This document shows positions 26,633-35,030 of a DNA stretch of 64,000 bases, one piece after another (position 1 is the stretch's first letter; each line of letters opens with the position of its first letter). Source of the DNA: QWPN01 sp040877375 (lineage in GTDB: Bacteria; Planctomycetota; Planctomycetia; Pirellulales; UBA1268); contig JBBDNW010000177.1 of NCBI GenBank assembly GCA_040877375.1, forward strand, positions 9,016 to 73,015, given 5' to 3'. A model generated the notes under the pieces. The model saw only the letters and a program-made list of their open reading frames with translations. It made no database searches and was not told the origin of the DNA. The position numbers and the translations under genes were made by a program.

Positions 26633-27914
26633 CCTGCTGCCAGTAGCGGGAAAACCGCCCGAGGTCGGTCACCCGCGAGCGATCGCAGAAGGTTGGCCAC
26701 GGTACCGTCCGCATTGGGAGCGCGGCCGCGATCGCCTCGGCGGCCGTTCGTGTCCGCGGGCATGACGTCTCGGCTACGGCGACCGCATCGCAGGCGAGGG
26801 CGGCCGCCCGCGTCGGGACCACCGTCCGCGGATCACCCGCGACGATCTCGACGCCGGGTACATCCGCGAGGCACTCAAACAGAAACACGAGCCGCTTGAG
26901 CGACGGGCGTTCCTCCGTGAGCCACGCGTTGTCGACGACAAACAGCCGGGGCGACTCCGGGAAAGCCGCGGCCGCCGGGCTCGTCGCCGCAGCGGAGTCG
27001 AGTGTCAGCCAGACGAGCGGCCGCACGGCCGGAGCGGCGCGGGCCGCCGGCTGCCGGGGCTTGATCCGGAGTGGCGGCCTGGAGATCGCAACGCCGCCTG
27101 CCACGAACAAGCGGTCGGCGAGGTCTTCGTAGGTTCCCTCCACGTCGCATGCACCAAGCACGGGGCAACTGCGGCAGTGCTCCCCGGCGGTAAACGACTC
27201 GAGATTCTCCCGATTGAAAATGTAAGGCTTCGCGGAGAACGTGCCAGCGACCCATTGCCACGAGAGGTGGTTGCTCGCCGGATCACCGTCGAGCAGGTGT
27301 TCGAGAAACCAGTCGGCGCCGGCCCGCCAGCGGACGCCGCGGGCATGCACCAGCCACGAGGCGAGCCACATGCGTTCGTGGTTGTGCAGCCAGCCGGTCT
27401 CGTGCAGTCTCTGCACGAACCGGTCGATGCAGCGCATGCCGGTGCGGGCTTCGAGGACGTCGTCGGGCAGGCGGTCGAGCGGGGGAATCTTCGACGCCGC
27501 GGCGGGCTGTTCGATGTCCCGGTTGATCGCGTCGCCGAGCGCCAGCTGGACCTGCCGCCAGTAGTCCCGCCAGCCGAGTTCCGACACGAGCTTCGTGGCC
27601 TGCTCGGGTCGGTCGACACGGGCGAGCGCGGCGTCACGGACCTCCGCGAGTGCGAGCACACCGTGTCGAATCCAGGGCGAGAGCATAGTCACCGCACCCG
27701 AGACGTGGTTGCGGGTGCGCTCGTAGGCGACCGGGTCGATCGCGGCCAGCCTTTCGAGGGCGGCCCGGCGGCCACCGCGGACGGCGGCCGCCGGCAGGCT
27801 GCGCCCCGGCCCTGACGTAGCCTCGGGAAAGGCCGCCGCGAGGGCCTCCGTGAGCTCATCACGAGGCATGCCGACGAGCGGCGTGAGATCCGTCGCCAAA
27901 GGTTTGTCGCCCAC
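26598..27914 (-). CDS. Photolyase/cryptochrome-like FAD protein with apparently permuted domains
   Basis: A 438-residue protein starting with GTG. Residues about 40-245 match the photolyase FAD-binding helical domain: LSPWIRHGVL (79-88), LGWRDYWRQVQ (113-123), TGWLHNHERMWLASWLVHAR (173-192) and DPASNHLSWQWVAGTFS (211-227). Three cysteines follow as C247-x2-C-x5-C256. Residues about 298-410 (PLVWLTLDS, LFVVDNAWL, LFECLADVPGVEIVAGDP) resemble the alpha/beta antenna domain that normally sits at the N-terminus of photolyases. The order is thus reversed relative to classical CPD photolyases. It may be a DNA-repair enzyme or a light sensor; activity cannot be read from sequence. Confidence 0.82.
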   Translation of the reverse strand: MGDKPLATDLTPLVGMPRDELTEALAAAFPEATSGPGRSLPAAAVRGGRRAALERLAAIDPVAYERTRNHVSGAVTMLSPWIRHGVLALAEVRDAALARVDRPEQATKLVSELGWRDYWRQVQLALGDAINRDIEQPAAASKIPPLDRLPDDVLEARTGMRCIDRFVQRLHETGWLHNHERMWLASWLVHARGVRWRAGADWFLEHLLDGDPASNHLSWQWVAGTFSAKPYIFNRENLESFTAGEHCRSCPVLGACDVEGTYEDLADRLFVAGGVAISRPPLRIKPRQPAARAAPAVRPLVWLTLDSAAATSPAAAAFPESPRLFVVDNAWLTEERPSLKRLVFLFECLADVPGVEIVAGDPRTVVPTRAAALACDAVAVAETSCPRTRTAAEAIAAALPMRTVPWPTFCDRSRVTDLGRFSRYWQQVSRSALMPTPA

Positions 27915-28402
27915 ACGAATCTCCCTGGAAGTTGTCGGCTCGGTTCATGGCGTGAGCCTGCTGGCACCGTAGCCGTCTGCTGCGACCATGGGCAGTCCCT
28001 TGCCGGGAAACTGCGCTCGGCTCCTCCCGCCGCGGGAGAAGTAACGGTGGCCGCGGTCACCGTGAACATCGCTTAATTGGCGGCGAAACGCCATCTGAGC
28101 CACGTCGCCATTGCCCCCCGTCGGGCACGGCATGGGGTTTGCTTCCTTATGAGTTGTCGCTCACGTGCCACGTGGGTCGGTGCGGCCGGCCCGCCGCTGC
28201 GGTTTGCGCCCGCCTCTGGCATACCGTCCGCAAGGATGCCGCACACGGTCTGGGTGGGTAATCCGCCTTACTCGCCCAGGCCGCGGCATGCGGCCACGCA
28301 GTGGCCCCCCACGGCGCTGAAATCGTCCCGCGGTTGGTGTGGGCGGCGGAGCGCGAGTAGCCTTGCGGCTGCTCTGCACAGCACGCGTCCGGGAAGCCGC
28401 AT
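27915..28402. other. Intergenic region with palindromes, no gene
   Basis: There is no convincing coding frame across 488 bases between the divergent photolyase-like and P-II genes. It holds the hairpin CTCCCGC-c-GCGGGAG (28024-28038), the 20-base palindrome listed separately, and CACGTGCCACGTG (28162-28174). These could be regulator sites for either gene. Confidence 0.5.
28044..28063. promoter_or_regulatory. Near-perfect 20-base palindrome upstream of the photolyase-like gene
   Basis: ACGGTGGCCGCGGTCACCGT is symmetric except for one G-T pair. It lies about 130-150 bases upstream of the photolyase-like start. Palindromes in this position would suit a dimeric regulator, but no regulator gene is adjacent. 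Confidence 0.35.
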
Positions 28403-28750
28403 GTGAAACTCATTATCGCGATCATCCAGCCAGGCAAACTCGAGAGCGTCAAGCAGGCACTCTCGGAAGTCGAGGTGTTTCGGCTCACGGTGCTCGACGT
28501 GCAGGGTTTCGGCCGACAGCGCGGCCACGCGGAGACGTACCGCGGCCATGAGATCTCGGTGAACCTGTTGCGGAAAGTGCAGCTCCAGATCGCCGTCAAC
28601 GACGACTTCGTCGAGCCGACGATCGCGGCGATCGTGAAGGGTGGCCGATCTGGTGAGCTCGGTGAGATTGGCGACGGGAAGATCTTCGTTCTTCCCATGG
28701 ATGAGTGCGTCCGCATCCGCACCGGCGAGCGCGGCGGCGAGGCGATCTAA
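28403..28750 (+). CDS. P-II family nitrogen-regulatory protein without the uridylylation tyrosine
   Basis: A 115-residue cytoplasmic signal protein with a GTG start. The P-II landmarks are present: MKLIIAIIQPGKL at the N-terminus, QGFGRQRGHAE, and the ATP-binding C-terminus IGDGKIFVLP and RIRTGERG. The T-loop reads YRGHEISVN where GlnB/GlnK have YRGAEYxVD, so Tyr51, the residue uridylylated by GlnD, is replaced by Ile. It would still bind ATP/ADP and perhaps 2-oxoglutarate but not be uridylylated. No amtB or glnA is adjacent; leuA lies downstream on the other strand. Confidence 0.9.
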   Translation: MKLIIAIIQPGKLESVKQALSEVEVFRLTVLDVQGFGRQRGHAETYRGHEISVNLLRKVQLQIAVNDDFVEPTIAAIVKGGRSGELGEIGDGKIFVLPMDECVRIRTGERGGEAI

Positions 28751-28789
28751 CGCCTTCCGTTCAGGCTGCCTGCGAGTTCGGCGATGCCT

Positions 28790-29031
28790 GCCGTCAGGAA
28801 GCCCCAAGCGCAATCGCGGGGACTACGGGCGGCCTCGAGACGATGCCGGATTGGTTCGCCGGCGGTGGCATGCTCGCCGCCGGGGGATTTTGCTACAGGA
28901 TGCTCGCTTGGCCGACGGGGCATTGCTCGTGAGTCGCAAAGATTCCCCGGCGTCTGCGCGTGCCTCCGACCGGCTCCTCACGATCGGGAGAGTGTGTCTC
29001 CCGACAGGAAGCCCCAAGCGCGAGCGCGAGG
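28790..29031. repeat. Remnants of REP/BIME-like elements
   Basis: Two arms in the same orientation, CCGTCAGGAAGCCCCAAGCG at 28791 and ACAGGAAGCCCCAAGCGCGA at 29004. Between them is GCTCCTCACGATCG (about 28973), which is identical to the interior of the complete element at 42339. It looks like a rearranged or decayed copy filling the gap between the P-II gene and the 3' end of leuA; no gene is seen. Confidence 0.6.
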
Positions 29032-29037
29032 CGTCTG

Positions 29038-30582
29038 TCATGGCCGCTGCGGGTGGAGGCGGGGCGTCGCGCCGAGGGCGAGGCGATTGGTGGCGGCGAG
29101 GAAGGCCTTCGCCGAGGCTTCGAGCGAGTCGGTCGAGACGCCGCGGCCACGTTGCATCTGGCCCGCGTGCTCCAACTCCACCGTCACCTCGGCCTGCGCG
29201 TCCTTGCCGACCGTTACCGCCTGCACGCGGAAGTCGCGGCACACGGTCGTGATCCCGGTGAGTTTCTCGATTGCCAGGAAGATCCCGTCGATTGGGCCGT
29301 CACCCGCCGTGATCGACACCGACTTGGGCACGCCCTCCTGATGCACCCGCAGCGTCACCGTGGGTGCGGAGCCGGAATCGCTCGAGAGACTGTAGCCCTC
29401 GTAGACGAACTGCTCTGGGAGCGTTGAAAACTGCTGCTCGCAGAGCGCGGCGACGTCGCCGTCGTAGATCTCCTTCTTCCGGTCGGCCAGCAGCTTGAAT
29501 CGCTCGAACACCGTCTGCAGCTGCTCGGGCGTGAGCTGGTAGCCGAGGGCTTTCGCCCGATCAGCGAGTGCCGCGCGGCCGCTGTGCTTGCCCAGCACGA
29601 GGTCGGTTCGCTCCAGCCCCACGTCCTCGGGCCGCATGATCTCGTAGGTCCGCCGCTCCTTGAGCATGCCGTCCTGGTGGATGCCCGCCTCGTGGGCAAA
29701 GGCATTGCGACCGACGATCGCCTTGTTGCGAGGCACCTGAATGCCGGTGATGTTGGCCACCAGGCGGCTGGTGGGCACGAGCTTCTGGGTGTTGATGCGC
29801 GTGTCGCAGTTGTAGTGATCGCCGCGTGTCCGCAACGCCATCACGACCTCCTCCAGCGAGCAGTTGCCCGCTCGCTCGCCGATCCCGTTGATCGTGCACT
29901 CGATCTGCCCCGCCCCTGCCTCCACGGCCGCGAGGCTGTTGGCCACGGCAAGGCCAAGGTCGTCGTGGCAGTGGGTGCTGATCACCGCCTTGTCGATGTT
30001 GGGCACCCGGTCCACAAGGCTCTTGATCACGCGGTGCATCTGCATCGGCGTCGCGTAGCCCACGGTATCGGGAATGTTGACGGTCGTGGCACCGGCCGCG
30101 ATCACCGCCTCGACCACGCGGCAGAGGAAGTCGATCTCGGTCCGGGCCGCATCCTCGGGAGAGAACTCAACGTCTCCGCAGAGCGTGCGAGCCCGGCTCA
30201 CGCCGGCGACGGCCCGGGCAAGCACCTCGTCTTCGTTCATCCGCAGTTTGAACTCGCGGTGGATCGAACTCGTGGCGAGAAACACGTGGATTCGCGGCTG
30301 GCGGGCATGCTGGAGGGCTTCCCAGGCGCGATCGATGTCGGCGTCGTTGCAGCGGGCCAGGCCGCAGATGGTGGCCCCCGACACGGCTCCCGCGATGTCG
30401 CGAACACTCGCGAAGTCGCCAGGCGAGGCGATCGGGAAGCCCGCTTCGATCACGTCAACGCCGAGCGACACCAGCGCCTGCGCGATCTCCATTTTCTCGG
30501 TCAGGTTCATGCTCGCGCCGGGCGATTGCTCGCCGTCGCGGAGCGTGGTGTCGAAGATCCGGATGGTGCGGGGCGTGGTCAT
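29038..30582 (-). CDS. leuA: 2-isopropylmalate synthase
   Basis: About 514 residues from the chosen ATG (an upstream in-frame ATG at 30612 would add ten). It condenses acetyl-CoA with 2-oxoisovalerate in the first step of leucine synthesis. The DRE-TIM metallolyase motif IFDTTLRDGEQSPG opens the protein, the metal-binding HxH is in STHCHDDLG, and NGIGERAGNCSLEEV is typical. The C-terminal LeuA allosteric dimer domain for leucine feedback is present (from about GSAPTVTLRV to the end), so it is the full-length form. No other leu genes are adjacent. The homologous citramalate synthase is less likely given overall length and motifs. Confidence 0.93.
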   Translation of the reverse strand: MTTPRTIRIFDTTLRDGEQSPGASMNLTEKMEIAQALVSLGVDVIEAGFPIASPGDFASVRDIAGAVSGATICGLARCNDADIDRAWEALQHARQPRIHVFLATSSIHREFKLRMNEDEVLARAVAGVSRARTLCGDVEFSPEDAARTEIDFLCRVVEAVIAAGATTVNIPDTVGYATPMQMHRVIKSLVDRVPNIDKAVISTHCHDDLGLAVANSLAAVEAGAGQIECTINGIGERAGNCSLEEVVMALRTRGDHYNCDTRINTQKLVPTSRLVANITGIQVPRNKAIVGRNAFAHEAGIHQDGMLKERRTYEIMRPEDVGLERTDLVLGKHSGRAALADRAKALGYQLTPEQLQTVFERFKLLADRKKEIYDGDVAALCEQQFSTLPEQFVYEGYSLSSDSGSAPTVTLRVHQEGVPKSVSITAGDGPIDGIFLAIEKLTGITTVCRDFRVQAVTVGKDAQAEVTVELEHAGQMQRGRGVSTDSLEASAKAFLAATNRLALGATPRLHPQRP

Positions 30583-30783
30583 GGGAGGGTCCGTGGTGGC
30601 GGCGGTGGGCACGCCGATGCCGGGAGGGCAGGGGCGGCAGGCCGACGATCACCCATCGTAGCCGGCGATTTCGCCGCCGGCACCCCGCCACCTCAGCCCC
30701 CCGTCGGCCGTGGTGTTTTGTAGACTCGGATGGCTTGATGACATGGCTTATGTCTACCGGCCCCATGAAGGAGCACCACCAGG

Positions 30784-31083
30784 ATGACGCTGCGCGAGTT
30801 CCAGGACCTGATCCGCACGATGTATCACGAGAAGGACGCATCGCGCGGCGTGGAGGGGACCTTCATGTGGCTGACTGAGGAGATCGGCGAACTGGCCACC
30901 GCGCTTCGGAGCGGAACCCACGACGAGCAGTCGCTCGAGTTTGCCGACGTGCTCGCATGGCTGGCCACGATCGCCAACGTGGTGGGTGTCGACCTCGACG
31001 AGGCAGTTCGCCGCAAGTACGGCACCGGCTGCCCTGGGTGCGGGCAGTTTGCCTGTAGTTGCCCCGACGCGGAGAAGCCATGA
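30784..31083 (+). CDS. MazG-like nucleotide pyrophosphohydrolase with Cys-rich tail
   Basis: A 99-residue protein. The metal-binding helix pattern TEEIGELATAL (two Glu plus Glu) and the following EFADVLAWLATIANVVGVDL (Glu and Asp) match the MazG/all-alpha NTP pyrophosphohydrolase superfamily. The last 20 residues hold CPGCGQFACSCP, a likely zinc- or cluster-binding knuckle not standard in minimal MazG proteins. AAGGAG at 30768-30773 supports the ATG. It overlaps the next membrane-protein gene by four bases. Such enzymes remove non-canonical NTPs; the substrate here is unknown. Confidence 0.85.
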   Translation: MTLREFQDLIRTMYHEKDASRGVEGTFMWLTEEIGELATALRSGTHDEQSLEFADVLAWLATIANVVGVDLDEAVRRKYGTGCPGCGQFACSCPDAEKP

Positions 31084-33257
31084 GTCGGCGGGCAGTCTTG
31101 GGTGGCGTGATCGCGGTTTTCCTGTTGGCGGCGCATGCCGCCTGCCCGGTGTGTGGCGGCGATGCGACGCAACTTCACGTCACTGCGGGAATCGGCGGCG
31201 TGAGGCGGACGGCCGCGTGGACGCCCCTGGTCGTGTCATCCTCCGCTGAAGTCCTGCAACCGGGCGAGGTGATCCACGTGGCCGTCGAGGATTCGGAGGG
31301 CCAGTTCGTCCGCTCGCCGCCGATGGTCGTGATGGCCGACGCCACCGGCGAGTCGCGGGCGCGATCGTGCGTGCGGTTCGGAAGGCCCTCGGGCCGGGTG
31401 CGAGTCGAGCGCGGTGCCCCGGTCGGCAACGCCGCCGGCCCCGCGGTCGAGGAGGTGCGGCTCGGTGAGCCGATCCTCTCCACGGAGAGTGTGCTTGTGG
31501 TGTACGGCGACCTGCCGGTTGCGGTGCGGGCCGCCCGGCTCGTCGATCGTGAGCACGGGACGCAGACCAGGGTGATCGCCGTCGATCCGCGGGGTCGTTT
31601 CGTGGAGGGGGCGTTGGCCCGCGACTACGACGCTGCCGACACGATCATTGTTTGCGGCCGCGCGGTAGGATCGCTTCCCACCGACGTGGTCGCCGGGATC
31701 GACGCCTGGGTTTGTAGCGGCGGACGGCTGGTCTTCATTGCCGGCGGCTCAGCACCGCTGGTCGCCGGCATGGTCGGCACCGTCGCCGGATGGCTGCCGG
31801 GAACCTTCGAACGGATGGTGCCGCTGCGCCGGTTGGGGGCGATCGAGTCGCATGCCCGGGCAGACGGTCTCGCGGATCGTGTCCCTCCGACAGGCCTGAT
31901 GGCACCGCTCTTTGGCACAGCGCGCGTGGACGGCGCTGGTGTCGTCGAGGTCGCCGCTGGCGAAGGCGCGTCGTCTGTCCCGCTCGTGGTACGGCGCTGC
32001 CGGGGCCTCGGCACGATCACCTGGCTCGGGATCGACATCGACGAGGAACCGCTGCGGGGCTGGAAGGGTTGGGAAACGCTCCTGTTCGCGATGCTCGGTG
32101 GCCGGACACGATCCGAGGGTGCAGGCGAGATGTTGGAGGGGTGCGTTGACCTCGCCGGGCAGTTGCGGGCGGCGCTTGATACGCTCCCGACCGGTGGCAG
32201 CGGCAAGTCGTCGCGGCCGGTCCCCTTCGAGTTGATCGCCGCACTGGGCATCATCTACGTCCTCTGCCTCTATCCGTTCGACTGGTGGCTGGTGTCGCGG
32301 GGAGGCCGTCCATGGCTCTCATGGATCACGCTGCCAGCCCTCGCCGCCGCATTCACGGGTGGAGCCTGGGCGCTGACGGCCTGGTGGGGAGGCGGAAGGC
32401 CGGCCGGAGCAGACGTCGCCGAGATCATCGACGTCGATGCGGTGAGCGGACAGGCCCGCGGTGCGTCGTGGACCGCCGTCTTCTCTCCCGACAACAATGT
32501 GCTCGATGCATCAGCCGCCGTGCCGGCTGCCTGGGCTGATGGCGACGTGGCGGTGTCGTGGTTCGCCGACTCTGGCCGAGGCTTCGCCGGCGTCGAATCG
32601 ACGGCCCCGCATCCCTCCCTCGCCGCCACCGACTACGGTTACGGCGAGTCGCTTGCGAGCCTCGAAGACGCCCCGCTCGCCGCCGCATCGAGCCGCCTCT
32701 TCGAGGCGGGATGGGCCGCGGTGGTGCCGTTGCCCGTCGTCACATCCTCGCTCCACCGGACGTCGCAGGGCACCTTGGGAGGCGGAGTCGCCCACCACCT
32801 GCCTTTCGTTCTCGAGGAGTGCCGGCTTCTGCACGCGGGCTGGCTCTACGACGTCGGCACGTTGCGGCCCGGCGACCGCTACGACACCGAAACCGGTAGG
32901 GGGCCGAGGTCGCTGGCCAGCGCCATCACCCGCCGTGCCGCGATCCGGGAGCGGGAGATGGCCCCGCGCTGGGATACCGCGTCGACCGACGTCGGCCGGA
33001 TCCTCGAAGTGGCGGCTTTCCATGCCGCTGCCGGCGGCACCGGCTACACCGTCTGCGGTGCCGGTCGACTCGGCCGGCTCGACTTGTCGCCCGTGCTGTC
33101 GCTCGACCGTGCGGTGCTCGTGGGCGTGGCGGCCGCAGGAGAGCGGGGCACGACCTGGCACCTCGCGCTCGAGGGTGCTGGGACTATCGACGCGCTGCCC
33201 GCCACTGCCACGCTCTGTCGAATCGTGATCCCCCTCGCTGCGGAGCCAGTCCCATGA
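31080..33257 (+). CDS. Exported/membrane protein paired with an ABC ATPase
   Basis: About 725 residues from the ATG that overlaps the MazG-like stop. A signal segment (about 4-24, ending AHAACPVCGG) is followed by a beta-rich region, then a Rossmann-like stretch (IIVCGRAVGSLPTDVVAGID, VCSGGRLVFIAGG), then hydrophobic helices at about residues 380-440 (ALGIIYVLCLYPFDWWLV and ITLPALAAAFTGGAWALTAW), and a long C-terminal domain. It ends in a four-base ATGA overlap with the ABC ATPase gene. The pairing suggests a joint transport or envelope role, but it is not a standard ABC permease. Confidence 0.65.
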   Translation: MSRRAVLGGVIAVFLLAAHAACPVCGGDATQLHVTAGIGGVRRTAAWTPLVVSSSAEVLQPGEVIHVAVEDSEGQFVRSPPMVVMADATGESRARSCVRFGRPSGRVRVERGAPVGNAAGPAVEEVRLGEPILSTESVLVVYGDLPVAVRAARLVDREHGTQTRVIAVDPRGRFVEGALARDYDAADTIIVCGRAVGSLPTDVVAGIDAWVCSGGRLVFIAGGSAPLVAGMVGTVAGWLPGTFERMVPLRRLGAIESHARADGLADRVPPTGLMAPLFGTARVDGAGVVEVAAGEGASSVPLVVRRCRGLGTITWLGIDIDEEPLRGWKGWETLLFAMLGGRTRSEGAGEMLEGCVDLAGQLRAALDTLPTGGSGKSSRPVPFELIAALGIIYVLCLYPFDWWLVSRGGRPWLSWITLPALAAAFTGGAWALTAWWGGGRPAGADVAEIIDVDAVSGQARGASWTAVFSPDNNVLDASAAVPAAWADGDVAVSWFADSGRGFAGVESTAPHPSLAATDYGYGESLASLEDAPLAAASSRLFEAGWAAVVPLPVVTSSLHRTSQGTLGGGVAHHLPFVLEECRLLHAGWLYDVGTLRPGDRYDTETGRGPRSLASAITRRAAIREREMAPRWDTASTDVGRILEVAAFHAAAGGTGYTVCGAGRLGRLDLSPVLSLDRAVLVGVAAAGERGTTWHLALEGAGTIDALPATATLCRIVIPLAAEPVP

Positions 33258-34195
33258 TCGAGACGATCGACCTCACCAAGAAGTACGGCGATTTCTTCGC
33301 GCTTGAGTCGCTCGACCTGAAGCTCGAGCAGGGAGATCTCTTCGGCTTCATCGGCCCCAACGGCGCCGGCAAGACAACGACGATCCGAATCCTCTCGACA
33401 CTCCTGTCGCCGACATGGGGCGAGGCCTACGTCTGCGGCTATTCCATCTACACGCATCCGCGGGAGATCCGCCGGGCGATCGGGTATATGCCTGACATCT
33501 TCGGCGTGTATGACGACATGCGGGTGATCGAGTATCTCGAGTTTTTCGCGGCGGCGTATCGGATCGACGGGCCCGCGCGGCGGCGTGTGGCGGAGCGGTC
33601 GCTGGAACTCGTCGACCTCGTGTCGAAGCGGGATGAGCTGGTGACGAGCCTTTCCCGCGGCATGACGCAGCGGCTCGGCCTGGCCCGCGTGCTGCTCCAC
33701 GATCCGCAGGTGCTGCTCCTCGATGAGCCCGCCAGCGGCCTCGACCCGCGGGCCCGGATCGAGATGCGAAACCTGCTCAAGCAGCTGCAGGGCATGGGCA
33801 AGACGATCCTCGTCTCGAGCCACATCCTTCCGGAGCTCGCCGATATCTGCAATCGCGTCGGCATCATCGAGTATGGCCGGCTGCTCGCCTGTGGAGATGT
33901 GCAGGATCTGTTGGCCCGCGTCCGCGGCCGGCCTACGGTGAGGATCCGCGTCGTCGGGTCGCCGGAGGCGGCGGCCAAGGCTTTGGAGCGTTGCCCGGAG
34001 GTGGCCGCGGTGACGGTGAAGGACGGCGAGGTGGTGGTGGCGATCGCCGACGGCGTCACCGACCCATCGCCGATCGCGGCTCGGCTGGTCACTGAAGGAC
34101 ACGGCCTCGTCGCCATGCGGGAGCAGGACGTCAACCTCGAAACCGCATTTCTAGAACTCACCCGGGGATCGCTCGCCAAGCCGCCGGCTGGCTGA
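33254..34195 (+). CDS. ABC transporter ATP-binding protein (ABC-2 type)
   Basis: A 313-residue ATPase. Walker A is GPNGAGKTT (34-42), the ABC signature is SLSRGM (132-137), Walker B is VLLLDEPASGLDP (153-165), and the H-loop is in VSSHILPEL. The C-terminal extension after about residue 220 is typical of ABC-2/NodI-type ATPases that drive export of polysaccharides, lipids or drugs. No ABC-2 permease gene lies beside it; the upstream partner is the large membrane protein with which it overlaps. It would act at the inner face of the membrane. Confidence 0.93.
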   Translation: MIETIDLTKKYGDFFALESLDLKLEQGDLFGFIGPNGAGKTTTIRILSTLLSPTWGEAYVCGYSIYTHPREIRRAIGYMPDIFGVYDDMRVIEYLEFFAAAYRIDGPARRRVAERSLELVDLVSKRDELVTSLSRGMTQRLGLARVLLHDPQVLLLDEPASGLDPRARIEMRNLLKQLQGMGKTILVSSHILPELADICNRVGIIEYGRLLACGDVQDLLARVRGRPTVRIRVVGSPEAAAKALERCPEVAAVTVKDGEVVVAIADGVTDPSPIAARLVTEGHGLVAMREQDVNLETAFLELTRGSLAKPPAG

Positions 34196-34275
34196 ACGAC
34201 ATGCCCATACGCGATGTTTTGTTATCTTTTCAGGAGCCGCTGCGGCGCCTGTCACGAGCCATTTGGAGGAGAGTC

Positions 34276-35028
34276 ATGAGGATCCTGCCGATCGTTTGCC
34301 TGGTGATCGTGGCCGCCGTCGGTGGCGGCCGGGCAGGGGCGCAGGAACGGCTCGCCACCCCGCCGCCGGCGGGTGCGGCCTCCGCCTCGGCGCAAGACAT
34401 GGGCTACGCGATGGGTTTTCGGATCGGCCAGCAGATCCTCGCCGAACAGCAAGAGATCGGCTCGCCCGTCGATCAGATGGGGCTTGCCGCAGGCCTTGCC
34501 GACGCGGTGTCGGGTAAAAAGCCGCTGCTCGACGAACCGCAGTTTCGCGTCGCTATGGCGAGCCTCGAGGTGGCCATGCGGCGGCAGCAGGAGAGAATTG
34601 CCGAGCGGATGCGGGCGGCTGCGAAGACGAATCTCACCGTGGGCGGTGAGTATCTCAAGAAAAAGGCCGCGGAGCCGAACGTAAAGTCATTGCCCAGCGG
34701 CCTGCTCTACGAGGTGCTCAAGCAGGGCGACGGACCGCAGCCGACGCTCGACGATGTTGTCGTCGCCCACTATTCGGGAAAGCACATCGACGGCAAGGAG
34801 TTTGACGGGACCGACCCAGCCAGTGAGCCGGCGGAGTTTCCTCTGCGCGGCGTCGTGCCGGGCTGGCAGGAGGCGCTGCCCCTGATGAAGGCCGGCTCCA
34901 CGTGGCGCATTCACCTGCCGGCGCCGCTCGCCTACGGTGCGCAGGGCTCGCCCCCCGCGATCGAACCCAACGAGGTGCTCGTGTTCGACATCGAACTCAT
35001 CCGCAGCAAGCCCGCGCCGGAGCGTTGA
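34276..35028 (+). CDS. FKBP-type peptidyl-prolyl isomerase, exported
   Basis: About 250 residues. The ATG is fixed by GGAGGAG at 34265-34271; an earlier in-frame ATG at 34201 has no such site. The signal peptide spans about residues 1-22 (ending RAGAQE). An FKBP N-terminal dimerisation domain follows (MGYAMGFRIGQQI, EYLKKKAAEPNVKSLPSG), then the FKBP catalytic domain with VVVAHYSGKHIDGKEFDGT, GVVPGWQEALPLMKAGS and LAYGAQGSP. The layout matches FkpA/Mip foldases of the periplasm. It precedes the PIMT gene by two bases, so two protein-quality enzymes are co-transcribed. Confidence 0.93.
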   Translation: MRILPIVCLVIVAAVGGGRAGAQERLATPPPAGAASASAQDMGYAMGFRIGQQILAEQQEIGSPVDQMGLAAGLADAVSGKKPLLDEPQFRVAMASLEVAMRRQQERIAERMRAAAKTNLTVGGEYLKKKAAEPNVKSLPSGLLYEVLKQGDGPQPTLDDVVVAHYSGKHIDGKEFDGTDPASEPAEFPLRGVVPGWQEALPLMKAGSTWRIHLPAPLAYGAQGSPPAIEPNEVLVFDIELIRSKPAPER

Positions 35029-35030
35029 CG

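Noticed and set aside
28077..28406. Plus-strand open frame upstream of the P-II gene
   Set aside because: No family features, Arg/Ser/Pro-rich composition, and it overlaps the P-II start; likely a chance frame.
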